Shown piece after piece: positions 39,585 to 51,300 of a stretch of DNA of 64,000 nt. A program made the translations under genes and the position numbers. Under the pieces are notes generated by a model that searched no databases, was not told the DNA's origin, and saw only the letters and a program-made list of their open reading frames with translations. Each line of letters begins with the position of its first letter. The stretch's first letter is position 1. The DNA is from Allacma fusca (lineage: Eukaryota; Arthropoda; Collembola; Symphypleona; Sminthuridae), in assembly GCA_947179485.1 (NCBI GenBank), contig OX359248.1, positions 25,367,378 to 25,431,377 of the forward strand, in the 5' to 3' direction.

Positions 39585-40586
39585 TAAACTTTATTTACAA
39601 CTGTATACAAATATGTAATTATGCATATAGGTACATACATACATATGTACAGACTTTATATGGCCGAAAGATATAGTAGCTCCGTGAATGGGTAATCCAG
39701 GGAAAAGCAAGACTTCATCACCGAATTCCTTTGTAAATTTCAGACAATTTCCCTGTTATTGAACCTGTGATGTATTAGTAGCGGGGCGTATGTAAAATCC
39801 TATGTTGGTGTTCTACTTATATCTATGTTTGTAAGTATATACGAGGAAAGTTGGCATTGTCAATGATTTTTAATGAGTAGCAAATTTTGACAGTGACTAA
39901 AATGAATTGCTTCCCAGGCCTGTGTTTTCCTAGGAGTATTTCTCATGTGGAACTCTGTCGTTTATTGTAACATGATTGTCACGAAAGTAAATCATTAAAA
40001 TTATGCTACTCAGTCACTTCAAACACCAAATGAATAAAAACATAGGGAGGGAGACGTTTCAAAGGTAAAACTTCAAAGTAAAAGAGCAAACATGGAGATG
40101 TAGGTGCTGGGAGTACCTGGAGGAGTTTAGGTGGCAATAGCATTGACTACTGGGTTCAATTACCTAGACTAAGACTAGGCCGGGTTGTATAATGTAATAG
40201 GTTGATTAGCTGTTTACTGTGACTTCGGCAACTTTCCCTGGTGAACAAATACCTACCTGAAATTTCCCTTGTTTGAGGAGACAAGGGCTGAAAGAATTTT
40301 AAAAAGAAGGGGGGAAAACCTACTTAGAACTTCCCTCAGAATTCACTTTGATCTCGATTTTATCACATTACGTATACATTGTAGGCATGAATTACTCGTT
40401 AATTTTGTTTTCTTTTTGAATTAAGACTACATTGATGAAGCGGACGAGCCTCGAGCAGTTTACACTCGGAAAGATCGCTTCTATTATTGTGGTCCTCGAA
40501 ATAGGAATCATTGCAGATCCCTCTGCTATGCAATGGGCTACCCCACTCAGACCTGTGGAAGAATTTCTTGCTACTGTACATTTTAA
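38356..40586 (+). CDS. Prepro-defensin (CS-alpha-beta antimicrobial peptide), three exons
   Basis: The exons are 38356-38454, 38858-39005 and 40426-40586, encoding 135 residues. Exon 1 begins with ATG and a signal peptide (MDYFLTSLCAISILLG...). Exon 2 and the start of exon 3 give an acidic propeptide of about 65 residues. A dibasic RK at residues 97-98 would release a 37-residue mature peptide. It has six cysteines at 104, 112, 116, 126, 131 and 133, spaced C-x7-C-x3-C-x9-C-x4-C-x1-C, which is the CxxxC...CxC signature of the CS-alpha-beta fold, within the spacing range of arthropod defensins (compare HCRSLC with tick HCRS). The mature part is basic (five Arg, one Asp). All junctions are GT-AG with agreeing phases 0 and 1. 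The likely role is a secreted innate-immune peptide that disrupts bacterial membranes. A scorpion-type ion-channel ligand or another CS-alpha-beta peptide has the same scaffold and cannot be excluded. Confidence 0.75.
38858..39005 (+). CDS. Defensin exon 2: propeptide
   Basis: The exon lies between the acceptor TGCACGCAG and the donor GTATGT, and has 49 codons plus one base. It is rich in Glu, Asp, Asn and His (EELIERNPDEQ, HHETHDGN) and lacks Cys, as expected for a spacer or charge-balancing propeptide. Confidence 0.68.
39546..39581. repeat. (GA)n microsatellite in defensin intron 2
   Basis: A GA run of about 36 bases inside the 1.4-kb second intron. Confidence 0.95.
40426..40586 (+). CDS. 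Defensin exon 3: mature peptide
   Basis: The exon follows a T-rich acceptor ending TTAAG. The bases AC complete Asp with the G of exon 2, giving DYIDEADEPR, then TRK, then the six-cysteine domain ending SCYCTF and TAA at 40584-40586. A 68-codon open frame overlaps it in a different phase and has no cysteine pattern. Confidence 0.77.
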
Positions 40587-41989
40587 TTGGAGGAAAAAAC
40601 GTCGGCCGGGAATGGACTGTTTGCTTAATGTTTATTAATTCTGTGGCATATGTACATACATATACATAGCTCTGCTCTCTGCTATAAAAAATCCGCAAAT
40701 TACTGGCGGTCTGAGAGTTGTTGGAATCATTATTTTTGTATCAAATTTTAAAAAGGTAGACAGATAAGAGTTGTAACGGTGACCTAGTTTTAAGTGTGTG
40801 TATGATGAGTCTTCTGCGTCTCTCAGTAAATATACGTAATTGTGATAATTAGTAGCTCAAATGCTCTTGAATAAATGATACTAATAAAAATTACCACTGC
40901 GTGTCTAGTGTGCATACATTTATGTATCTACGTGAATATAAACACTTGAAGTAATGTAATTACCGGGGATAGAGGTGAACAAAGAGACATTTGTACTTGC
41001 TGGGTCTCAAATTTAGCTACTTGGAAACCCGTTTCGGTACATTACCATGAGCGGGACGGGAACTTCAATGGGATGACAAGAGTAGAAAATATGAAGGCGA
41101 AAAATTTGTCAGGTTTTTTCTCAACCGGAACGTCACTTGTGTATGTATAAATCTGCGACGGAGAAAGGAACGAAGATGCAGCTGCAGTGACAGATAAGAA
41201 ATTACCAGAGCCAGGTGGAATTTGGTGGCATGTGTACCTCCTATTGGGACTACACAGACACAAGTTTAGTTCAGCCTCGAAGAAGAAAAAAAGGAAGCAC
41301 ACGGCTCACCAAAATATAGCAATGTTTTGCAATACTACAGGTCTAGGTGTATTTATGGGAGTGCATAAGTAATTCGGAAAAAATATTTAATTCCCAAACT
41401 CCCAATTCCCGTACCCATCTACTTGTTTCCCAACAGTTATCAAAATTTAAGACCCTAAGGCCACATGGTGCTCAGGAGCAAATTTATTTTCTCCATACCT
41501 TGAGTACAGTATGTATGTTCAAAGGCGGGATGGCTTTAGTATCCTCACAATTTTCATGCTAATGTAGAAAGACAAATAATGCAGCCAGTTTAGCACGTCT
41601 TATGCATACCCACGTACACATGGAGAACGGTCTTTCTGGGAGAGGTAAGCTTGGGATTAGAATGGAAAATGCCATTAAGATAAGTTTCAAAATTGATCCT
41701 AACGATCCTGTTGTCACGCTACTAAATTTTTTATTCATGAAATGTGTACACAGAATATTGTATCAGAACATATGGGGAGGTATAAAATACGGAATCAGAT
41801 GCGGGCAAAAGGTAGGTAATGCAAAACTGTGATTCATTTGCGTTTACTGCTACATGAATTACAGTATCTATATATATACATATATATTCCTCCAACTTCC
41901 ATACAAAGTCCTTCCTTTCCAGTAGAGATTATATGTAAATATTAGTATTGTTTACGGAGCATGGGGCTAAACTTTGGTTCCCATGTTAA
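40587..41989. other. Intergenic stretch with defensin poly(A) signals
   Basis: The probable defensin 3' UTR holds AATAAA at 40870-40875 and 40883-40888. After that I see no supported gene. A plus-strand frame of about 76 codons (41602-41832), starting at an ATG, and a Cys-containing minus-strand frame (41042-41302) are judged to be chance. Confidence 0.5.
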
Positions 41990-41995
41990 TTTATT
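41990..41995 (-). terminator. Poly(A) signal for the scramblase gene
   Basis: AATAAA on the minus strand, about 135 bases after the stop codon. Confidence 0.45.
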
Positions 41996-42128
41996 ATTCT
42001 TGCAATCCTAGCAATTAAAATGACTAAGAGAATCGTGCATGACTGAATTATGCACGAAATTATGCAAAAATCTTTACGGGGGAATGCATTCCGTGCAATA
42101 TTTTCCATACTACAAACAAAATTCAGCC

Positions 42129-42941
42129 TCACTTAATAATAATCAAATTTAAAGAAACTGCAAGACCCACCAGAATTACTAGTACTAAAATAAGCAAATA
42201 AATGAGACACCATATTCCATTACTGAACGGTCTCCAAAACTGCCACCGAAGTAATAAACTTGATGCCAGGAGAATCCACTGCGTGTCTTCGGGAAGTTCG
42301 TCAGGGAAACTTATGCCAAAACGTGACTGTCCAGCAAGGTAAGGAATATTTACGTCCCATCGATCCCCTAATTCCCCAACCGGAGTCCCGTCAGGTAACA
42401 GGATCCGAAATTGAAAGGAATGTAAACATTTACATGGACAACACAGTAATGATAGCTTGGAAACATCATTCCTAATTTGATAGATTGTTTCATTGTTTTT
42501 ATCCCTGATTTCGTAACTCCCATCATTTCCAGTAAAAACTATCCTTCCCAAGACTTCTTTCCCCTTCGTAAATTCAGCCTCTGCCCTCGAATCACAACAA
42601 GCCATTTGATGTCCATTTACCGTCAGGATTTCTTCTCCAAAAGGCTCGACTATGCTGTACTGGAAATGTCTTGCAAATCTTCGATCGGACCCACGGAAAC
42701 AGTTGTTTCCGAATTCGGAAGAGAATTTGCAAGCCGTCACTGCTACAAGAAAGCCATTCCTTTCAATTTCGCAGATATCCGTCGCATCCTCAGTTTTTTT
42801 CCGTTTTAGTTTCAAAAATAAGTAACCCAGGTTGGAAACAAGGGCTCTGCTTTCTGGCAGTCGGTGGCTGCCGTAGTTCTGGGAAGACACCGATAGTTTC
42901 ACATCCTCTGATTTGACGTCGCCTCGCTCAGGGTCCATCAT
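42129..42941 (-). CDS. Phospholipid scramblase-like protein with C-terminal membrane segment
   Basis: This is a 270-residue frame from ATG ATG to TGA. Residues 55-235 resemble the scramblase domain (Pfam Scramblase): RRFARHFQYSIVEPFGEEIL near 88-106 fits the family's RPFTL...EVITLE region, FQFRILLPDGTPVGELGDRW near 177-195 fits the DFEI...VGKISKxW region, and FGISFPDELPED near 208-219 fits FGIQFPLDLD. The cysteine cluster CCPCKC (167-172) recalls the palmitoylated cluster of the family, though placed elsewhere. The end has an unusually strong hydrophobic helix (244-267). Scramblases move phospholipids between leaflets or act in membrane signalling. The N-terminus lacks an obvious PPxY-rich region. 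The coding part has no intron, but a good acceptor 13 bases before the ATG (boundary 42954/42955) implies an upstream non-coding exon, so it is not simply a processed copy. Confidence 0.88.
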   Translation of the reverse strand: MMDPERGDVKSEDVKLSVSSQNYGSHRLPESRALVSNLGYLFLKLKRKKTEDATDICEIERNGFLVAVTACKFSSEFGNNCFRGSDRRFARHFQYSIVEPFGEEILTVNGHQMACCDSRAEAEFTKGKEVLGRIVFTGNDGSYEIRDKNNETIYQIRNDVSKLSLLCCPCKCLHSFQFRILLPDGTPVGELGDRWDVNIPYLAGQSRFGISFPDELPEDTQWILLASSLLLRWQFWRPFSNGIWCLIYLLILVLVILVGLAVSLNLIIIK

Positions 42942-42954
42942 CTATTTGTAATGC
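42942..42954 (-). other. 5' UTR piece with splice acceptor, scramblase gene
   Basis: On the minus strand, ATTTTCTAACAG precedes GCATTACAAATAG and the ATG. This predicts that the mRNA leader is spliced just upstream of the start. Confidence 0.55.
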
Positions 42955-45900
42955 CTGTTAGAAAATTCAATAAAAATTAATCAGACAACAATAATAATTA
43001 TTAAAAATATTCAGAAAACACTTCCATTCCTAATCTATATTAAACATTTCGTTATTATTATATTACTAAAATAATATTTTCATTTTTGTTGGTATTTATT
43101 TTTTTAAATAGTAAATATTGGTGCGGTAGATAATCTTACAATTATTAGAGCGATAAACAAATAATAGTAAACTATTGTTGTAATTTGCCGCAAAATAAAA
43201 ACAAAGTAAAAAAATAAGATTTTTACTTTCACACGCTGCTATATACACAAATCAATCCACAGATTTGAAAAAAAGGCTGGGTATGTTTATTACTTGACTT
43301 TCACATTGCACAATTTACCGTCCCTCAAACAAGGTGCATAAAAAGGGCGCTTTCACTTATTTATTTTCTTCGCAAAAACTCTGCCGTATTTAAACTCCGC
43401 GGCAACCCCCGCAAGCAAGGTGAAGATATACAGTGTAGCCGTTACCGTTTGTCATCCTGTATACCACAAAAGAGAGTGGCTCATAAAATATTTGATTCCC
43501 CCAGTTTGTAGCAAATTTAATCCCAGGTTTTCTAAAAGTTACTTCATTGACCTGGAACAATATTTGAGGTCACAGGCGCAAGAAACATCATGCAAAATGT
43601 GAATTTTTTCAGAACGTCAATTGTTCCATTTTTTGATTCTCGCCATAATTTGTTTCAGAAAACGTTTTGCTGCTTGTTTGTAGGAAATTTTGTGAACTTT
43701 CTATGGAGCTATGAGACAGGGTCTACGTTGAGAATTGTGGACATGATCGGAGAAGACCAGGACCAAGGTTGGAGAAATTCAGCTTTAAGAGCAAAAGCGA
43801 GAAAGATACGGAAATGAAGAAATGTTTTATATTGATATATTTTATTTCATGAGCTGTCCAGCGTTCATAAATCTTTTCAAAAGCTGTGTTTGTAGAAAAT
43901 TTTACGGAGATTTATTTGAGTCTAATAAATGTTTTTTCTTTACATCAATTTTGCTTCACGTTTTTGGGTTAGATAATTGGTGAATTGGCTAAAAGGTTGA
44001 AGAAATTGGATTCACTATTCATTAATTACCTTGAAACGTTTTGGAAGAATACAATTCCTGGCCGATGTAATATGTAACGTCATGTTTATGTAACGTGGTT
44101 ATAATAAGCAAAATAGTATATTTATAGAACTAGCCAGTCTAAAATCAAGGCGAAATCAAGTAAAGAGTAGGGAAATCTTACTTCGGTAAAATGACAGATG
44201 AAAAGGAGTAAACTGGAAACTCATCCCGGGGATCAGGTAGAATGTGGTGTAAAAAAGCAACCATGGAAGTAAACCACGGCGTAAAAACAGTTCACGTGAA
44301 ATCAGAGGTTTAAAATTTACCCTTAAATTTAATATGTTCAAGTACAAAAAAGGAAGCACGAATTTATAGTGTTCAAAACGAATTTTATTAATTACGATAG
44401 GATTACAGCCGATAGATAAACCTCTATGAAACTAAATTTTAACACTAGAATGATCGAATTCGAAATTATTTGTATACCGTGGAGTTATTACAGCGTAGAA
44501 ATTAAATATACACCAAGCTGATATATTGAAAATTGCTACTTGGAAGAGGCCAATCCTGAAATGTCGACGTAATTATTAAAACTTTGAACTCCAATACGTA
44601 CGAAAATTATTCAAAATATCTACAAAAATGGTATCCTTTGGTTAAACAATGTTTATGTACACATAATAATACAAAAAGAAAGCAACAAAAACCTCGATGC
44701 AAATTGACTATCAGTTAGCTTGCGCATACACTCTTCTATACAAACAATCATGTAATTTATATGTAATTATTTTTCTACAAGCCGAAGAAGATTCAAATCA
44801 AGAGATTAGCTAATACAGAAGAATTTTCCTTTGTTAATTACACATGGTTTTAATACTTAGTACACAAATACATTTGGGAACGACTGTGTTGCCAAACTGA
44901 AATTCTGGAAATTTTGTACAGGTTCGTTTGGTGTCACGCATTTCAAATTTCAATACACAAAAATAATTATATCTATCAAAAAACTTCCAATGGAAATAAA
45001 AAAACTTAGGGTGGCTTAAAACAAGTTCTCAATTTCCTGACAACTTGTTTATATTACAAATTAGGTTTACTAAACCATAATAATTCAAATGATTCCAAAC
45101 CAAGAAACTAAGTAATCCTTACACTCACAACAATCAATACTTAGAATTGTAATATTAGCCAATGCAATGTACAAATAGATCCGCAATCAGCATTCAAGCC
45201 AAGACTGTCCGATCTGCACTCTCCGATCTGTGGGCTTGTAGGATCGGCGCCGAGAGAAACCCTCTTTTACCGATTTCAGCCGTTTTGTAAGCTACAATTA
45301 ATTCCTTAACAATAAAAACAAAGCCACCCGTACATAAATATAATTAAAACACTTACAGAAAGTTGCTCAGCTAATAAGTAATTATTTCCAAACATCAACA
45401 CGAAAAGGGATGAAACAGAAAAGCAACGCAATGCCAGCCATGTAGTATAGTACACAATATTATAGCTACTTAAAAAAGGAGCGTATTTTTACAGTAAATT
45501 TTCAGCAAATATAAAACTAAGGTAATATAATTTGTAGCTACTGTAGGATTAAATGGTAATAAAGCTAGATACATGTGTTGTGAGATATACCTAGAATAAA
45601 TTCAATTCAAGGAATTAGTAGTAACCGTTACAAATACATATGTGTGTTTGCATTTCACATATAATATAAACGAGTGAGCGCTGAGGAAAAAGGTATTTGG
45701 ATAGCTTACAATCGCATAGGCTTCCAAAATACGTGGAAGTTGCAATTTTCCACAAAGTTTAAGGACTCTGTAATTAAACTGCACAAGTATATTAGAATTT
45801 GCACTACTTAACCCAATTTAAACTAGTTCCAATTACTTGATATAGTAAAATTACTATGTACACGATCGAGATAATTACCATTTACATTCAAGTTCCTTTT

Positions 45901-48180
45901 TATGGGGATTGAGTGTAATCCGCAAAGATCTTCGTCGAACTTGTCTGCTGAAATGTCAAAGTGTGAGTTAATAACTTGCACACCGAGTACCACTAGACTT
46001 AAAATATACGCTTACAAGTTATTTAGTACAGCTAATTCTCTTCTTTCCCATATAGTAATAACTGTTACATATCCTGTTATGTACTACATACATACATACC
46101 AAGAAGTATATTTTACTCTAGCTTTAGAAGTTACCAATTACCGATTCCCCAAATCAATTTTGTAAAGAATGGAACCGGTAAAATCTAACTGTACAGTTTT
46201 AATATTTCCTTCATTTCGTCATCGAGATTTACAAGTTCAAATATGGATAGTAAACCAAATCTTATCTCTAATGTACAAACTATGCACATTCGCGAAAGTA
46301 GAATCTTAATTTATTATAATTTAGGACTACCGCTCAACAATACCGCACTATTGGCAATATTAAATAGCTTTACAGTATAACATTTGAAAATGAAAGCATT
46401 GCTACACAACAAATTATCTACCTACACTGGAGGACAACTACACATAAGCTGAAAACTATTTCAATTACGACAATACACTTGAGAAAAGTTTAGTTTTATG
46501 TACATGAAATCATGCAGAACTTTTTCCTCGCTTATTCATGACTGAAAAGCAGGAGCTCATGCAGATTCTTTTATGACTGCCAACGTTGCAAATAATCCTA
46601 TGAAGACTTCAGGAATTGTTTTAGAGTCAAGAACACACAAGATCAAATTCAATTCAGCACCAGAGCCGAATAAATTCTTTCTTATGTACTGCTCGACAAC
46701 ATAATCCACGAAGGTCTTCGTAATTTTTCACTGAACTTTGTAGAGATCCCTTAAAAGCCGCTTGGTATGAAAATACCCTTCGCGACATTCACCCTACCTA
46801 TCGACTTATTTTATACATCTATGTTATGCACACTGGAACGCTTATCTAAGTGATAGCTAGTCAATTTAATTAATCCAAACATAATTCAAACACAGCAGTT
46901 ACATGAGTTACATGTTACTAACTTAATTGAAGATGCATTCTCAAAATCCTTTAAGTAATTTATGCTACAACTTCTGCTAATTGTGTCACACCCATAGGTT
47001 TGAAAAATATTAAGAGTTTTTAACTTACAGTAAAGTTCTGTAGAGATTCATTGAATAAAACTTTGAAGGCTAGTAATAATGACAAAAGCAAATTTTGAAG
47101 ACTTCCATATTCATTATAGCCACTTCTGAATGATAACATACTAGAATTAATTACCATAACTTTAAATTACGCCAGCTTATTATTAAAGCGAAATACTCGT
47201 GAATTTACACCCTGAGTCCGAAGAATTGTTTACAAAATCCTAAAAAACCAGTCCGTGCTTTTGATAGCGTGATACTAAATGTTACAATGACAATAAATTA
47301 CTTGTGCGAGAACAAAGTAAAGAGATCTATTAGTACAGAAATTAGAAATATATATTTTAAAACCAGGAAGTATAAGCCACTCCCGAAGCCAAACAGCTGG
47401 AAACAAAGCAGTGAATGAGAGAAATAATATGTCACGTGAATCCCCCCAACGGAAATGTTAATAATTATGCTAATAGGCAGTAAGATTTCTCCTGCCACCT
47501 AACTTATGTTAATTCGTATGATTAATTATTGATACTATTTACAGAGAAACAACTGCTTCTGCTCATCTGGACCAGAATCCAAAGATGGAAATGGTTACAG
47601 TGATCTTCATCGCAATCGTTCTACTTTCATGCATGGGTTCACCACCTGTCCGCCCGGTACAATGACCAAAATTAACAGTCAGTACCATGTTGCCTTAACC
47701 TTAGGTTGCTGTACAAACTTACATTACCAACTAATAGCGTCATCATTTACAATTAAAAATATTAGCATAAATCGAAGTTTCAGTTTTTAAAAACAACCAT
47801 GACTTTACTAAAACAACCAAATATCATAAGTATCAAAAAATTGCACTTTTCCAGTGTCCAGAATATAGTACTATAAAAACAAAAATGCAACGTCGGCATA
47901 AAAGCCATTAATACTCCGATATAAATAGAGTATAGGATAGTAATACCCTATAAAAAATAATAATCTATCGGTACTTCCAGAAGAAACGACAAAACACATC
48001 CTAATTCAGCAAACAATGTTGCTGGTCTAATAACCAAACAAATGCAGTGAACATTAACAAATACGATTACAGCGTAATTAACTTTATACATTGTTTACCT
48101 AATTGTTAACCATTTGCTTCATAATTCGTAGCACTAACACCTCACAAACAAAGTGTAGTTGAAAAGGCTTACTACGAACG
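42955..48180. other. Region between the two minus-strand genes
   Basis: It holds AT-rich sequence with two more GC-rich patches, near 43330-43425 and 45190-45300, either of which could carry a leader exon or promoter of the scramblase gene. The 3' UTR of the membrane-protein gene should enter from the right. A small signal-peptide-like frame at 47585-47665 is listed separately. No other coding exon is supported. Confidence 0.5.
47585..47665 (+). CDS. Possible micro-ORF or first coding exon with signal peptide
   Basis: The frame encodes 26 residues starting MEMVTVIFIAIVLLSC, a textbook signal-peptide shape, and then stops at TGA. A splice acceptor (CTATTTACAG, 47544) lies 40 bases upstream, and a weak GTACAA donor at 47657 could extend it by splicing. 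I found no convincing next exon. It could equally be a chance hydrophobic frame. Confidence 0.22.
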   Translation: MEMVTVIFIAIVLLSCMGSPPVRPVQ

Positions 48181-48374
48181 CTAAGTTAGAAGATGGTTAC
48201 TATAGAGTGGATGATCCCTGTCCACAGCTGTCATCCGAAGCCGTCGAAAACTTGGATGTTGGGCCACCATGTTGTACTGGGGAGGATTCCCACCAGTTGC
48301 TGCATATTCATACGAATTTAACGGATACGCGGGAGGAAGCACAGTTTGATCATACGCAGGTGAATTCAGAAAGC
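48181..48374 (-). CDS. Membrane-protein last coding exon
   Basis: The exon follows the acceptor GATATTATAG and ends at TAG (48183-48181). It encodes 63 residues and the stop, with the PPAY and PPQY motifs 13 residues apart and several other Tyr residues (SPAY, SYEY). Confidence 0.8.
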
Positions 48375-51300
48375 CTATAATATCAACCAAATTAAATGTT
48401 AACTTTTGAAAATTGACTGTATAAATTTAATTTAAATCAATTAGACTGAACTGCACGTACTGGCGATAGAATGTGGTCCAATACCAGAATCAAACGAACT
48501 ACTTTCAATAGAATTCACAGGATTATTTCTAGCTGATCCTGAGCTACTCCCGTCTCCGTAAGAACTGCCACTGCTTCTAGAGCTTGGATAGATCCCGTTT
48601 GCTGGAGCCCCATTATTGACTACGCTTCCATTGACCATCCCTCCGGGATGACCCGTCGGTATAATCTCATACGGTCTTGCACCACCATTGCATAAAGCAG
48701 ACTCCGTCAGGACAGCTACTAAATGCGGTGGAATTTTCATAGTCATTCCGTTTTGATTTGACAAAATCAACATCGAGCCGGGACTACTATCCGTGCCAAT
48801 ATACTGCCGTGGAACAATTCCTGGTCCCCCACCAGCTCTTGGATTAGTACCTGGGTACTTTGCTGAATTAGAACAGCCATTCCTCGATCTCCGATCCAAA
48901 CTCCTAAGAAAATTCAAACACCATGAGAATTATTGCTATCCTTAAATTACTTCACATTTCGCAATGAAATCAGCCCAATCATGTGTTTATGCACGAACTT
49001 AGGTTTTTCCTTTCTGAGTATCAATTATCCTATTAAAAACAGGATACGTGCATATTATTCGTATGTATCTAACAACTGGCAAGGAGTACAATCAACAATA
49101 AGGAAGTTCTTTCGAACTTTTTTGTGTGACAACAATCATAAAAAACCATAATCTGCCCTCCCTACAGACGGATGTGTCTTGATTATAATCAGCCTAGTAG
49201 AAAGTCATCATATATAATATTGACAGTAGTCTAGAAGTTATAAAAAAAAATAAGTACACGAGTTGTCAAGACAGGCATCTTTTTTTTACTCTACCTCTGT
49301 GATTTAAAGCCTCCCGAACTTGAAGAATTTCTCAAGGGTCTCTTTCTGGTCAACGAGGCCGCCCTTGGTTTATTGGGTCGTGTGATGGCACTATGATAAC
49401 GACTGGGCGGATTGTTGACGTCGTTCTCATGAGTGTGGCTAATAGGAACATCAATTACGCTGAGTTCATCCTCAGCAAACTCGTCCTCCGACGGCCCATT
49501 GTTTCGATCTGAATGGTCCGGCAACTCCTCATAAATCGGTGGTGGATTTAGAAAGTAGGAAAAATCCAATTTTGGATTTCCCAGCATTCCATTACCACTA
49601 AGACTAGCATGGTGGTTGACGTCCAGCATCTGCCAAACCATTACAAAAGAAATACGTGTATCATGTGTCACCGTAACAAGACAATAAATGCCGTCACCTG
49701 TCACCTAATCACATCTTTGTTTTTTATACACTCCAGGAATTCGATTCCCTTAAGCCTTCTTCGTATCATTGCCACACATATAAGACTGTCCAGTTTTATT
49801 ACAGCATTGCTACCACACATGCTTACTTCGGCAGGTCCATTAAGTGAAGCCAATTAAGACGAACAGATAATTTACAGAGGCCAATATACATAAACACAAA
49901 AACTTACTTCTATGGATGGTGGAGCCATTGGTGGTCTGGGTCTAGCATGAGCTAGATCTTCATATAAAACTCCAGTGCCAGTTCCATTCATCATTGTTGG
50001 TCCATGATGATGAGGATGAGAATCAAAATCTTTGGTTTGTGTCACACCCTTGCGCTTTTTCCTAAACAATATCAAGACAAATTACCTCTCTGCATGTAGC
50101 TCCACATCCTACCATTCCCTACTCCTTCAATTCTTGACGTGAAAAGTCAACTTTAATTTCCGACTCTATACATTTTTGTCGTATCATCACCCTCAAGTGA
50201 AAAATGACTCTACCGAATGTCAATAATTAAAGGAATTGAAACTTGTTGTTGATAGTAACGAGCCCAGACGTACTCATACAAAGTCAACCAACAGCAGCTT
50301 CATAGTGACAAGGTAGTTTGTTATAGTTTACTGGGCTTTCACCCGCCCAGACCACTAATTCACCGTACATGATGAATCCACTGTCAAACTTCATGAAAAT
50401 CCACTATCTAAACTGACCACTATTGGTATCATTTGTTCAAAGCAATTTCATACCTCCAAACGAGCCCAGCGATGACCAGTAAAATCACAGCGGACAACAA
50501 AGTACAGCAGACTATCACCGTTATCGATGGAAATGATCCAATTCTTTTAAACTCTGCGTCCGAGACCTGCAAACATTAATTTCGAATTATATATAAATTA
50601 TATTTTTTACAAACCGTTACATCACTGACAAAGCGAATAATTACTAGTAATTTTTTTTTACTATCTCAACATTAAATCTTGCCAACCGCTAAAATGTAGT
50701 TACATCCAATGATAACACATCTGCATGAGTATGAATTACAATGAATGCTCACGAGTTCCACAAGCCTGCCATGATACGCGACAAATTACATCTTCACAAA
50801 AAGCGTGAAAGTATTTTTTAGCTAAGTAATAATCCTCCTGAGCCAAGTACATGTGTCTACATGCTAAAAACTAATATAAGGCCTCTCATCTAAATTACAT
50901 TAAAACAAAGACAAGAAGATACAACTCTAATAATGAGAGCAAAAACTACCCAAAACTAACGATAAGTTAATAGGCAATCCACCTTCCCAAAATTTACTCG
51001 GCAAACTTAACTTCTTCCACAAAAGAGAGTAACATTGTGAAAAACTTCAGTACATACTTGATAAATTATTTACTCGCAGCAAAAAGTTTACAAAGGATTC
51101 CCAAGTACAGCTACACGTTACATCTACATTCATCTAAAAGTACATTGGTAAACAGCGAGGCATTTTTGAGAGCATACCATACAGTGTAAAACTTTATCTA
51201 CTGTACTCGTGGGACTAGCTACAAAATCCCAATGAAATTAACAAAACCAAGTGAGGAAAAAGACTGATGAGACAAGCTACATACTATTTTTTATACTCAT

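Noticed and set aside
40432-40638. Plus-strand 68-codon frame over the defensin exon
   Set aside because: It is in a different phase from the exon that splices correctly and lacks the cysteine pattern.
43420-43817. Plus-strand frames of 60 and 75 codons ending shortly before AATAAA
   Set aside because: The first has no in-frame ATG at its start, the two frames have no supported junction, and no domain is visible.
48159-48380. Plus-strand 73-codon frame with several Cys and His
   Set aside because: It is the antisense of the last coding exon of the membrane-protein gene, whose splice phases are consistent.
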